Positions 27,201 to 40,500 of a stretch of 64,000 nt of DNA are shown one piece after another. A program made the position numbers and the translations under genes. Every line of letters begins with the position of its first letter. Positions within the stretch are counted from its first letter, which is position 1. Source of the DNA: Callipepla californica brunnescens (taxonomy: Eukaryota > Chordata > Aves > Galliformes > Odontophoridae); contig JALIRH010000006.1 of assembly GCA_023055505.1 (NCBI GenBank), forward strand, positions 26,633,105 to 26,697,104. Reading direction: 5' to 3'. Under the pieces are notes generated by a model. The model saw only the letters and a program-made list of their open reading frames with translations, was not told where the DNA came from and made no database searches.

Positions 27201-29696
27201 GCAATTTTAATAGAACATAACATTCGTTCCACACCCAAATGCTTTCTGCATTATTCTTTGTCCTATTAAAGAAAATGACACACATGCCACTGTAGTCGAG
27301 TTTAAGATGGACTACTTCATTACATAATTCCTGTACTTCAAGGAAAGATTTCCTTAAAAAAGCTGAAACTTGGCACACAAAGCTCCAGTTTGGGAAAGAC
27401 TGGGTTAAAGAAAGGTTTTACAAAGCTTCGCTTAAATCAGCCCTGTCATTTTTTATTTTTATTATTATTATCTTTACAGAAGGGCACAACACTAGTTTTA
27501 GTACCATTATTTGTCCCCTTAATACTTGCTGAGTCTTAAATAAAAATAAGTTATTTTTCTGAGTTGTTTTCACAGCCTCTTCTTGTCAGTTTAAATGATT
27601 GTTTCATCCTAAATAGAAAGTTTACCAAGTCTCAAATCTGACTTAGTACTTGTTTTGTTTCTCTCAAAGCCTGAGTAGTGATGAATGTCTTAAGTTAATT
27701 TAGTGCTGCGAAAGGTGCCAAACAGTCAGCTATGGAAACTAAAATAGTCTATTTGTGCTGGGAATGTTTATTTTATTTTATTGTTAAAACTGCAGTTGGA
27801 GGCTTCTCCAGCTGAGCTGAGCTGTGAGCCATGAAGACCTGTAATGCTGGCAGGCAGGGGAGCTGGTGAAAGGGATGGGTCTGTAAATGGAAGTACGCTG
27901 GCTGATCTGTGCAATGGAAAAGATGACCTGGCATCAAGTGTTGCATTTTAAGTACTTCTAAGATATTCATCTCCCCCTCACCAGTCTGTTTTTTTCTTTT
28001 CCTGAAGGCAAAGGAAACCACTCTGTGTTTGATAGAAACTCATTGCCAAGATAGTGCTTCACCATGGGAAATGATTTTGAGGATCTTTTTGCTCTGTGAT
28101 AGCTACCAGCTGAGACTTTTTCACTAGAAACTGTCCCCGCTTCCTTTTCTGCAAGTCTAATTATTCAGTGAATTTCCTACAGCCACAAAGGTAAATAAGA
28201 CAAGCTTGTTCTCTGGTTGGGAATACCAATGTTGTATCAGTTGTTATCAGCCTAGCACATCTTCCTTCAACTCTTCATGTTATTAATATCTTCTTTTTCA
28301 AGTTAGGAAGGCATTAACCCACAGCTTGTGCATAGGTACATTCAAAATGACTGGCAACTGATGGACTTCACAGATCCATTTATGAGAAAGGATAAATTGG
28401 ACTTTCATTCCCCTGTTAATATTATCTTGGTTTCGTTCTGCATTAAGAACAGCGCAGTACAGTGAGTAAATTCTCACCTTTGACTCAAGTACCTATATTC
28501 TCAGTAACAACCACTAGAAGTGAGAATTAGAGAATACATCCCAACATACCTTCAGACCATTGCTTGTTATTAATAAGTTTTTACCCTCTAACCAGAAACA
28601 TTTTGTTGATAACAAATTCATAAAAATAATTAAAAGCCTTTGGGGCAGCTGGGGAGGTGAGGCTCCTCTATTTGGTAGATTTTGTATCTGCTACAGTCTG
28701 TTCAGTGTCACAATGTTAGTACAGAAATATGGCAATAACATTCTTGCATGTGAAGCTGTACATTAGGCACATTTTAACAGATTTGTGTCATCAACTCCTA
28801 CACACTATTAATCATTCTTTAAGGTCATTTTTGCTATCAAAGTAAGTACCTTAGTAAAATTGCCAAGGCAGCTTTCAAGCCAGGTCAGTTGCAAGTTTTC
28901 AGGTGCTGGAAAAGGAAAAAAAAAAAAAAAAATGAGGAATTCACGAAACAAGCTTCTTGGCAATGCATCCATATAGGACTGTGATGGGAGAGTGTGATGG
29001 GAGAGTGAGCATTCCTCAGCATACATTCAGGCCGTCTCTGTTATGGAAACCAGGGAATGTGTAAGGCAAAATAAACAGATTTATCAGTCTGGTTAAAATT
29101 TTATAAAGCACAACACTGAAAAGTTTCCCTTGTCTGTTTCAGACACTGACAAAATAAACTAGACGTGGCAAAGGCTGAATATGTCACTTCTGTCAGGTGC
29201 TATGATATCTCTGAAAATTCAGGTATGGTTCACACACAATCTCCAAATAAATCTGAGAAGGTTTACAACGTTTATGTTCTTTATTTTTTTTTTCTCCGTA
29301 TTTCATCATCACTGGAGCCAAATAATCAATGACATAAGATAGGGGGAGGCTTATTACTACAGCAAATGAGGGAAGACTGCAAGCATGGAAAAACACAACA
29401 GACTTGGTCTTACAGGAGACCACATTGATATTTAATTAAAAAGACATAGTTCTTTTTTAATCACTTGAGAGTTTGTTTTAATTCTTGCTTTACAGTTTAG
29501 GGCACTCAGTGACAAGAAGAGGAAGGTTTTCTGGATCAAACTTAATGATAATGCTTGTGGAGGCATAAGAGGTGGCCTGGAAGAGCATTTTATCAGCACA
29601 TGGGAACCAGCCATCTGCTACCTAGCAAACTTGAGAGATACCTAAGCATTCTATATTATGTTTAGGACTTCACAAATAATACTAGCTAGCTAGATA

Positions 29697-29712
29697 GATA
29701 CTAGCTAGTATC
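29697..29712. repeat. Perfect 16-bp palindrome
   Basis: GATACTAGCTAGTATC equals its own reverse complement. It sits in a slightly longer CTAG/ATAG-rich stretch (29688-29712) that also holds direct repeats of ACTAGCTAG. Confidence 0.9.
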
Positions 29713-30111
29713 ACAGCAGGGCAGACAGATCTCTCAGTAAGCTTGTTGAGATGCTCAAACTGTCAAAGAGACAAAGTCTAGAGCTGCACAGGAGTCCAGC
29801 TTGGTCTCTCAGGTTCACAGTTACATTCAGTGATACCTGCCCTGCCTGATAATGTTGGCATCAAATATGGATTATTACCATTGTCTCATCCTTCCTTTGT
29901 ATCAGCCACTATTACACAGAGAAGCAGAGCTCAGTGGATTTTATTGCATGATGCACAAATTGACTTTATAATGGTCAAAATGCACAGGAAACAAGTCAAG
30001 ACTAAAGCAAAGCAAGAGGAAGCTCTGTTTTAAATATAGTTACGCATTTAAGCATATCGCTATGCCCACTTTCACAACATACCCCTGGTGATGGCAAAGC
30101 TAGAAGAGAAA

Positions 30112-30137
30112 GTACATTGAGAAGGTACATTGAGAAG
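30112..30137 (+). repeat. 13-bp perfect tandem duplication
   Basis: GTACATTGAGAAG occurs twice back to back, at 30112-30124 and 30125-30137. Confidence 0.9.
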
Positions 30138-33100
30138 GCAGCCATACACTAAATCAAATTCCTTTATATTTTGTACATGGAAATAAGCAGAAATTTATTT
30201 AGAGAGAAGCGGAGTGTCATGACTGTTAAAGAAGAAAAAAAAAACAACTTTTCTTTCTGACATGCATTTGAAATCATATTTATCACTTTTTTTCTTTTTT
30301 TAAAAAAGGCTCCCTTTACAGATGTCCAGTTTTCTCTCAGAGCAGTTTTTCCAGTGAAATAAAAGACATACCTCACTGGTGCAGGAGTAACTGATGTCAT
30401 GTTACACCAGAAAGGCAGAATGAGGACAGCATAGTCTTTTCACGTTAAGACTTTTTTGTGGCTCAGTGCTGCTGATTACACGTTCATGAAGGCTGATGGA
30501 GGCACTTTCTACTGACTAGGAGAAAGAAAATGGTTGATTTTAATTTTCTACCCAGTCAACATCTTGAAATAGGGAACTAGTAACAAACTGATCTTTACTG
30601 CCTCCATCTGCCCACAAGTAAAATTACACTCCCTGATCGCACTGTTAGAGCGCTGCTGAATATTGGTACTCTATAATGAAGATCTGGACCTATTTCCATG
30701 TTTGCTGGACCCTCAGGTACTTGGTTTTTATCTCAGTATTCAGTATTTAGGCTCTTGTTACCTCAGACAGTAGCACTGGTTTTCATGCATGATCACTTAG
30801 AAGGATTAAGAAACACAGAATGCAGAGCTCTTTCGTATGAAACTATATACATTTGATAATTATGAAAAAGAAACAGGAAAAGAATGCAAAGCAAGAGATG
30901 AGTAGATTTACATTGTAACCACAGAGAATTTGAAAGGTTTAGCTTACTAAATATTGCTACTTTTAACAAGATTAAAAAAATAAATCGTAAAAAATTTTCT
31001 CTTACACAAAAAGATTTAAAAAAATCTAAGCATAAAAAGAACAAATTAAAAATCAGCTGGCTTCTGTGACCTTTATTTTCTAACCCTGATAGCTGACAGA
31101 ATACTTTAAGTTAGTTTGTTAAGATAAAAACTGAGCATCACTAAGGAGATTGTAATGAATCAAGGGGAACTGCCAACAAGATGTTCACAGATTAAAAAAA
31201 AAAAAAAAGAACATCCCAAAACTTTTTTTTCTGGGATTGAATTCATTAGCCCTATTATTCTATAGTAAATATGCTATTGACTTGATTAAGGCTGGGTTTT
31301 CAACCTTACTTTTAAAAGGAAGACATACTTTTAAAGAAATACCAGGTGTTGCACCAAGTGCACATTAAATACAGCTAGAGATTCGCACATAACTTCTGCT
31401 TCACCTGCTGAAGACAGGCATTCATGATTGGAGTATAAAAGAAAATCTGCAATTCTCTGAAGTCAGCAAGGAGTAGGATTAATTTGTTGTGATCATGTTC
31501 AGAAGAATGACAGAAAGAGACCTCAGTGAAGAGGATCAACAACATACTGAGCTCTAAACATTGAATAAGAGGGGATAAACTACCAGTTAGAACGCATTAC
31601 AAGAGGATGAAAAGTCTTGAGGGAAGAAAAGAGTAACTGCAGGACAGGAAAGAGCTTGATAACATTTAAACCAAGATGAGGACAGTCAGGAGTTCTTTAA
31701 CTCAGGCATAAGCACCATAAATCACTACTCAGCTACACCTCACATGAAACAAGGATGAGCATAGGTCATAAAGTCAGACTAGAAAAATCACAACAGAGTA
31801 CAGCTACTGAAATCTCTCCTTTGATGCAAGTGGACATATAAAGCTGCATGACTCTGGAAAAGATCATGAAAATTGCTCTGACTTAGCCAGTTATCACCTA
31901 AAAGCAGCCTAACAGTTTCTCTTAACTGTTAAGAACTTCCTAAAGCTAACACTTACTGACCAAAAGCTACCTGAGACTCGTGAAGGTCTGGGCAGAATCC
32001 AAGCTGTTGCCTCTGTCTTGCATAGAGGATGCTTATACATACAACACCCTCTGACTTACCCTGAAAGCTTGACCTTGGTCTAGTCTAGGTATGAATCTTC
32101 CTTAAAATTCAAAACATTAGTTCTACTTCATTCAACACTCCACTCCTTCTTCAGGAGTGGCTGCTAACAACTGAAACATGACAAAGACCTACTTACATTC
32201 TTGAGACAAAAGATGCTGTACATATTGTACATAGTGACAAGAATGAGGACATCATGTAGAACTGTCTTGAGGGAAGATATATAAGTTGTTTAATTGTGTT
32301 TGTTGTCTTTCTTTATTTGAATAATCACATAGAGTGGAATATACCCTGTTCCTGGGAAGGGCATATCCTTCCACCTACAATTACTCTTTTGTGGTGGTGC
32401 CTACACATACAAACCAAGCCTACATAGAGCAAAGACAACATGAAGGCTGGGCAGGAACAACCCTCCACAGCAGGATGTGGCTGTGGTGCACTTGGCAGAG
32501 CCTCTGGTAGTTGCGTATGTTGTGTATGACAGTGATTAGCTGTTTCACTTCTCCCTAAGCGACACCTATAACATCCACAGGCATAAAGAAAGCAGGCTGG
32601 GATAGCTAAATGCAATCTGATAGACAAGGGGTGATGAAGGGGGATGAAGAGGCATAAGTTTCATTTTCATTATTCTCACTTCCATTTGGAAATTGACGGC
32701 AAAGTTTAACTCAAAAGAAAATAACACAAGACTTCAGCTGTCACCCTGCAATACATACATTGTAATTTGGGACTATTAAAAGCTATTAATGCACTATTTC
32801 TTTCACTAAATTCAGCTAGAAGGGAGAATATCAATAAAGGGTGTAAAAGCTCCACAGGAAGCATTTATTTATTTATCCAGCCTAAGCAAAGCCAAGACTG
32901 ATAAGCATACATTCCAGATACGACTTGGATTCATGAGATTTCCAGACAAAACAAGGTTAAATGTGTCCGGAAGAAGTTCAGCTATAGATCTGTATTTTGG
33001 ACACACATCCCTTCATAACTTCCAAACTATTGGACACTTGCTCATCATTTCTTCCTCAAATGATGCTTCCAGATCAACAAACTTATCCTTCTCTGGATAA

Positions 33101-33974
33101 GTCATTTCTTTGCAGCCATTTCCTTAGTCTTCCCTTTCAGAACACAACCTATTTTCTGTCTGTTTTATGACAACTAGTAACACTCTGTGCTCCAGCTCTG
33201 CATTAATCTTCTGAGAATGTTATTTATTTTACAGTATTGGCACAACAGGAGACTTTCCTCTCCTTCTGACGAGGGCCCCTGGAGACAGCTGAAACACCGC
33301 TAGCAGAGTGCCAAAATAATATTGTTGGATACTCAGCCTAAATTAGAAGAAAATACTAAGACGATGCGATTTCTTTTTTTTTTCCCCCCCAAACGCTAAC
33401 AAAATTAACATTACATTACAAATATGAACATCAACATTTTACTCTTATCTTCAGATCCCTAGCCATAACCTCCTGTCTTACCTTTAGGCCTTGAATGGAG
33501 CTTCTGCTACTCCCCATCTTGGCCTGCTACACTTTGTTAATAATCACATAAATTGTGCAGACAAATAACTCAGTTGTAAGAGCCCTTTTAATAAGATTAA
33601 CATGACAGTTATTACATGCGGATGGTAGAAGAGAAACTCCTGTTCCTAAATTGTTAAAGAGCACAGCTGTATGAACAGCGGTCCCACATAGACTGTTTTT
33701 TCTTGATAGAGTCCTCCACTTATTTTAATATGGCATCCCTTTAGAAAGCAGTGTGAATATCTTTTACTGTTTAGTGCACAGGTCCATTATTTCCCCTTAG
33801 ATGTCTGTCATAGCAGGTTTACTCAATACTGCCTATAAAGTTATGAAGTAGTCTTTTTCTAACTGAGGTTTTGGAGAAACCCTTCAACAATGTTGAGTTA
33901 ATCTTAAAAATCATGCAATTCCCTGACTTCACCAATGGATATAAGTTGCCCGCCCAGATATATAGTGAAGTTCC

Positions 33975-34105
33975 ATCCCAGGAGACATCCTGGTCCAGCC
34001 TAGGACCAGGCTCTGAGCAGCTTGATCTAGCTGTATGTATTCCACTTCATAGCAAGAGTTAGACTAGATCTTTAAAGGTCCCTTCTGACTCTAAGGATTC
34101 TATTA
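33975..34105 (+). mobile_element. CR1 LINE 3' end fragment
   Basis: Diverged CR1 3' text runs from the AGGAGACATCCTGGTCCAGC region through a TTAGACTAGATCTTTAAAGG run to TCCCTTCTGACTCTAAGGAT and TCTATTA. It is on the plus strand. The 5' edge is uncertain by tens of bases. Confidence 0.85.
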
Positions 34106-36600
34106 TACTTTTTACCATTGAGTCTGAAGCAAAATGAGCCAGTTCTAGCAATACGTATTCAATACAGAGCTTCTTAGAGACTCTCACAGAAAGGATACAA
34201 ATCTCTCCCAAATACAAATCCTTAAAAATCATTCTATAACAAGTTTGCTTTTTTCCTTTACAAGCACAACTCATTGCTACAGGTAAAGATGTTATCTACT
34301 GCAGTGTTTTCTTGTTTTTCTTTTTTTCCTTTTTTTTTTTTTTGTCACATTGTTACACTGCTCGCATGCAAAACAGTTGGATTTACGTTCAGGTATAGTG
34401 AGAATATCATTTACCATTAACTGGATTAGTCACTGTTAATCTTCCCAATGAAGCTCTACAGACAAACATTTAAGACACTTGTTAACCGTATTTTCGGAAT
34501 AATGAGAAGTAGAAAATAAACTAAACCAATACAGTAAACAACTAGTGTAGGTACAAAGATTCTGATGCGAGATATAGAACACAATTTGTTTGTCACTTAC
34601 AGTGACATTAAGCTCATTAACCTTCTCTGTTGTGGTTGTACTTTAGACCACCTTGCTAAAACACTACTTAGATTACAAAATGTAGCTTTATATACTAGCT
34701 CACTTTCCACATTAACGAACAAGCTTTCTTTCTTTTTTCCTTTCTCACAAAGGAAGGAATGAAAAAGTCTGCAGTCTCTCACTGACTTCGTTAACCGAAG
34801 AGATGTTATGCAAGTAGTCTAAGAGAGGGACAGCAACAATTGCTGCTCTAAGCAAACACCAGTTTACAGAAGTTCAGAGCTCTACAGATGACAAACGCAG
34901 AAAAAAACCCTTACAGGAAAAGCAATACTCCACCATGTGGCACTGCATGAGAACAGACAAAACTCTTCTGGAAGCCAGACTTTTCAGTCCTGCACTGATT
35001 TAGCATATAAGAGTGTAAACTCATAATGGATCAGCGCAGGCTTTTATATTATTATAACCTAAAAAAATAAAGGTAAAAAAGAGTCCATACCACCAGTATC
35101 TGAATTTGGACGGAAAAAGTCTTTCAGCTCTTTATCTAGCACTCTAATTAAGATGCTTAGAGTGGAACACAAATTTTCTACATGAAATGACTAGGCACAC
35201 ATTTTAAACATATTGCACTTCTGAAAACTAGAGAAGCATTTCTGATGGACTAAAAATGTTTGGTGGGGAGAAGACAATAAAGAATAAAAAAAATCTAAAC
35301 ATAAGTAACTGAGTTCATATAAGAAAAGTCTGAAGTATCAGTCCCACATTTTTCTAACCACTCCTTCTCTTCAAGTTCTTGCTCAGCTTGTAGTAGGTTG
35401 CAGTTCTGAACACTCCCAGGTTGCAGTGCAGCAAGGCACTTAAATGTCACGGCCAAGGGAGTGCAGATATGAACTGTGCTTCTATTATAAATATGACATG
35501 GAAAAGTGGTGAAAGATTGTTCAATAGAAAAACATTTAGAGAAACACTTCTAATTCTGTAATGAGAAAGTTAATCATATTTTTTTTTCTGTAGTTTGGCG
35601 TATGTATGACATTGCACTTTGCTTCCAGTTACTATTTGGTTAAAAATTATCAATCCTTTTTTTCCTTCCTCATGAAACAGTCCTCTTTATTGTTTTTATT
35701 TGCATTCAAATTTAATCCAGTTGGCCGATATCTTTCAACTATCCTTTCTTTCAAGGGTAATTCAGAAGTCTGAACAAATCTCACAAATACAGTAATCACA
35801 CCTCTACTTCTAATACTTGTCCATAAAATGAGAAAACAGCCTTTGGGGAATTTGTTTCATCAAAGAAGAGAACACATTTGTTGTACTTAATAGGAAAATA
35901 GTAATTTGCAACAGCTTGTCCTCACATTTGCCATCATAATGCTGTATAACCACAGGTTTATTGAATACAAACTAGGAATTCATACAGTGATGCTCATCTC
36001 TATTTTGGGATCACATCTGCCAGTGTTTTGCAAACCACACACTGATGAGTGATGAAAATAACCACAATACAAAATATTACAGAACTAGTCTACAGGTATC
36101 TGCATATTTTCGTAAGTACTTCATAAAGATGAGCTGGGTAAACACACTTGAATCTTTATCTCACACACACACAATTTCTGCTACTTCAGAAACCTTACAA
36201 CTAGCCATAACATTCACTAGGCCTAAGGAAGCTAGGAGTTGAGTTTAAATAATGCCTATCCTAAATGAACAAACTAATTGTGAAATTACACACATGAAAC
36301 AGGAATTACTGTCTTCCCCTTAAAACTAATAAGACCTGGGATTTGGTAATAATAATTCTGAATAATTGTTCTGAAAGTTGCTCAGATGCCACTGATTTTT
36401 AAACCTGAAATAGAAAAGGAACTGACAAAAATGTAACAGTGCTCCAAAACTTTGATTGCTCCTGAAGATGTTAGTAATGATTACTAATGCAGCATAAATT
36501 TTGTCTGCTTTTTAACTTGTTTTTTAAATGCTAGATCGATGGATTTGTAGGGAGTTTTTATTTTATCTATACATTAACACTTCAGTTTGAAGAAAACAAA
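34106..36600. other. Intergenic, no gene recognised
   Basis: This is AT-rich unique sequence with a T-rich tract near 34317-34343 and a short CA repeat near 36162-36172. No coding or RNA gene is seen. Confidence 0.55.
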
Positions 36601-36719
36601 AACACAGATTGTGACTTAGCACAGCAACTAGCAAGCCAAACCAGTCAACTTTATCAAGACCAGTCGTAGCTTAGTGCAAGCCTCTCTGAAATCAAGGAGA
36701 CTCTGACTCCAGCCACAAA

Positions 36720-37214
36720 ATGGTAGGAGTTATTTTACCTTAGTTTTGACAAAATGCTTTCAGTGAATTCCAAGACCACATTTGCACCACCTTGTATAGT
36801 TAACAGACACACAGTTAACAGAATAAACAGTTCAAATAGTATGGTAGTCAAGGTACATAACAAGAAAGATTACCACAGTGGAATGAATAATCAGAAAGAG
36901 ATAGAATACTCACCCGCATCCCAGGCTTACAGTGGAAAAACCCCAAAGAGAGTGATCCCCAGAAAGTCATCCTTCCCAATGGTGGTCAGCCCTTAAATGA
37001 GGTCTAGGAGAGGTGGAGCTAGGCTACACCCCTTCCGGTCCCAGAGGTGAATTGCCTTCACCTGTGCTCCTGCAGCTGACACAGTGCTTGCCTCAGGTGA
37101 TCAATCAGTGGTTCAGGCCGTGATTCAACAGTTCCCATACACATCTACATTCTGCTACATGTTCCTGACTCTTCAGCTGAATTTATGTATGCCGCACGCA
37201 TATGTATCACAACA
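36720..37214 (-). mobile_element. Probable solo LTR of an endogenous retrovirus (boundaries approximate)
   Basis: Read on the minus strand, the sequence opens with TGTTGTGATAC at 37214. It passes a GC-rich U3-like region with CACCTGAGG and GGGACCGGAAGGGGTG, then a TATA-like TTTAAGGG near 36994-36987. It continues into a T/C-rich leader (TTTCTGGGGATCACTCTCTT) and a T-rich U5-like part, ending near CTACCA at about 36720. This order of parts and the TG...CA ends fit an avian ERV LTR about 490 nt long. I see no second LTR and no gag, pol or env, so a solo LTR is the simplest reading. The 3' edge could lie 100 nt further left. Confidence 0.5.
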
Positions 37215-37505
37215 AACTCACACCCACTGATCATGGCTCTAACAGACAGAACTACAATAGTATTTCCAAATGCAATCTTATTTGCAACTCAATAATTGAA
37301 CAAAATTCCAGTGGACCATATATGCCAAACAGGCATGTATGTATTCTAAACAACAGCCAGTGAAAGTCTGGCTCCTGTAGAATAGCAGTACAGTAGAAAT
37401 AGTAGTCTTGTATGAGATCAGGTTTCAGATCTGGTAAGACCATACCTAGACAATCCCCCCTCCACCAGAGAAAGGAAGCACAAAAGAAGAAACAGCACAG
37501 GAGAT

Positions 37506-37590
37506 AAATCACAGAACCACGGAATTGTAGGTGTTGGAATGGAAAAGAAAACTTTCAGTGCAACTCTCAGCCAAGCACTTAAGACACTGT
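37506..37590 (-). mobile_element. CR1 LINE 3' end fragment, diverged
   Basis: The plus strand reads AATCACAGAACCACGGAATT, then GTAGGTGTTGGAATGGAAAA, the reversed tail of a CR1 copy. The following 50 nt are strongly diverged, so the 5' edge is a guess. Confidence 0.65.
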
Positions 37591-40500
37591 GCAGTCACCT
37601 GCACACTTCAAAGGGACTATATGGCTTTAGAGAGAAAAGACCACAATTCAGCCCTCTAGTCATATGAAAAACACTACAATTACCCGTAGAAAAGGATAAT
37701 GAGACTTATACCAGAACTGTTACATCTATTCATAAGGTTTCTTTGCTGCACAGTAAGAACTGCTGCAGTTCAGTTCATTAACAATCTATACAAAAAGTTC
37801 ATTTTAGCTGTTTCAGTAGATACATTCAGTAGATAGATCAAGAAGACAAAGCATCTTCTTGTAAACACTCTATGGGATACTGAGGTCTTCCAGGCTTTAT
37901 CAAAATTATAGAATTTCTGAAATCTAAGTAGCAGAATAGAATCAACATTATGGAAAGAGAAATATGCCTTCAGGAGCTATTAGCATGAAATTATTCCAGT
38001 CCTTTCCTAGCCAAGAGTAATCATCCTGAGAGCAACAGATCATGCAACCGCTCCTTCAATACATGGAAAAAATACAACTCCAACAATTTGGTATGTAAAA
38101 GCATGGGGGTTGCTACAGCAAAGGTCTGTACATCTGAGGGCTGTCAAAGGCTGGGACGTTTCCAATGGCAAACTGCTTATGCAGAGGCAGATTTGATCAA
38201 GGCTCATGTTTTCCAAAAGGCAGCTAGCTTACTTTGGCCCTTTTAAAAATCCTATCACAAGAGCTTCACCACTCTGCTGCTTCGGCTGCATATTTTAAGA
38301 AAACCTAGCCTAGCCAAAAGCACAGAATTTGTTTCTAAGAGGGGTGAGGAGAAGAGCAAAAGTTAACAATGCAGTTCGCTGCAAGCTTCAGAGAATACAA
38401 AGGAATTGTTTTAAAGACAGCTAAAAATACTTTCTTCTGTGAGCATTTCCTCTTCTGCCAAACACATCCAATACACTGAGGAATCTTCAGAATGAAATCT
38501 TTGTAATAGCATGAGGAAGCAGTCCCAGCTTCAGAAGCTTTTGTTATAGCTGATTAAGTTGGAACTACATTTTGCATAATACAGACAAAATATGATCAAC
38601 CACAGACAGAAGCCAACATTGGTTTCTTTGCCAACTTAATATTAAAACAAGGAAAAAAAAAAAAGCAACACATCAATATTTTGGGTGATACAGAGAAAAC
38701 GTAAACGAAAATATATATAGGTATAGGAAAAATATAATTTTGCCTTCTAATCATCTCTTTGATATGGGCTAGAAGTGAATCATATGAGAATGCACTGTGG
38801 GAAAAAATAAAAATGTACAGAAGAGTTTAAAAACAAACACAGTCACCTGCCTTCACTGAAAGCTTCCAAATATTTGCTTTCTATAATAAAGAATTTTGGC
38901 TCAATATGAAATTCAGTACAACTCTTCATTCACTATCCAGGGGAAAACAGCAAGCTGTGCATTTATAATGATCAAGCTTTTAAAGAAAGCATTTTATATT
39001 TGGCTTCTTAATTTGAAGTATTGGAAAATCTTGTCTTTCAAAGGGGAAAAAAAAGCTTATCCAAAGACATGAATAGAGTGACAATTCATTTCTGAAAATC
39101 CTTTTCTTGCCATATTTAGCTAAACTGAAACAGTGTCCACAGCAACATCAACAGTGCAGCTGCAAGGCAGCCAATACTCGCTCCAACTGGGAAAACCTTT
39201 TGTTATGTTTCATTTTCTTTTTCAAGTTTTTTCTTCATTTTTTTTTCCATTCAAAGACAAAAGAAGTCAATTGGTTCGTGTGTCAGGAAAAGGAATCAAC
39301 AAATTTATTTTATTGCACAGTTACCATATGCATACTAACCCAGCAAGAAATTAATGTCACTGTTAGAGAATTTGCAATATCAGAGCAACTTTTCCAGCAA
39401 TCACAGATTGCCAACTCCTGCACTTAATTTACTTGTAATTGTCCTCTTCTATGGTAAGCCAAGAAAGAAAAGCAAAGAAATGATACAAGAGAATGCAGGC
39501 CACAGTTACATGAATAATAAAAAAAAAAAATTGGCTTTAAATAAGGCCCCAAATTGAGACTGATTGTATTAGACCTTCAGATTTGTTGCTTAATACACTC
39601 AAAAAATCACTCTGACTAGTTTGTTAAACAACAGTAGGCAATTTTCTTTCACTAAGAGAATATTAAGACAGCAGTAGCTGACAATTCAAAGTGCTGAAAG
39701 CATTTATATTCTATTACTTGTTTTGTTAGTTGCAACAACTGCTCCTGCCCTGAACATCTCCCATCTGTCCATGCTGATGAAAAGCTGGAACAAAGTGAGA
39801 CAATCTCTCGGTGCTACAAGATACTTTTATGAGCTGGCTTGGCTTGATTCATGCCTCACTCACCAACAGCTTGTCTTCTGGAGATGCTTCCCTTCTCTAA
39901 AATGGAAAGTGAGCTGTAGTGATTATTAAGGACTAACGGATGAACTTGCATGACTCTCAGACTTCGATGCACTTGCAGTATTAACTGTTTCCAACCTTCC
40001 TTTCCCTTCCCAGAGGTATCAGCAAATATTCTTCACTTGTTATTCTTCTCCCTGATATAGTCTCTCTACCTATTTATCTAACTTTTCCCTTCTACATCAA
40101 ACCATTAAAAAAGGGACATGAGAACATTTCTAACTGTAAATTTTGTCCCAACCTGTGATCTTTCCTGTACACTTAAACTGCAGTCAGATTTTTTCTTGCT
40201 GCCTTTTGCAATGCTCAAGACACCAGAATACTGACCCGTTGACCTTGCAGTACACTGTAACAAATATGTTTAATTTGGCACAGAAAAGCAAGAATGGACA
40301 GTCCAAGCAGATAGCATCAGTGAAAATTAATCTAGTTCAAATGTCCACACTGTAATATGTAAAAACACAAGGACAATATGTGCTCATCTCATGCCTATCT
40401 TATATGTCAAAGCTGGCTTCAAGATCAAGCACACTGAAGAACAAGAGAGAAAATAACAGAGAATTGAAGTTTCTGCTCTCCTTAGAAATCTATGTAAGCT

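Larger units (their letters stand above)
24201..33974. other. Intergenic, no gene recognised
   Basis: This is unique sequence with minor simple repeats. It includes an octamer ATTTGCAT at 24539-24546 inside a motif-rich stretch (24400-25000), another possible noncoding block at 26870-27100, and an A-run near 28918-28932. There is a 16-bp palindrome at 29697-29712, a 13-bp tandem duplication at 30112-30137 and an A-run near 31195-31208. Open frames are all short and unremarkable. Confidence 0.5.
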
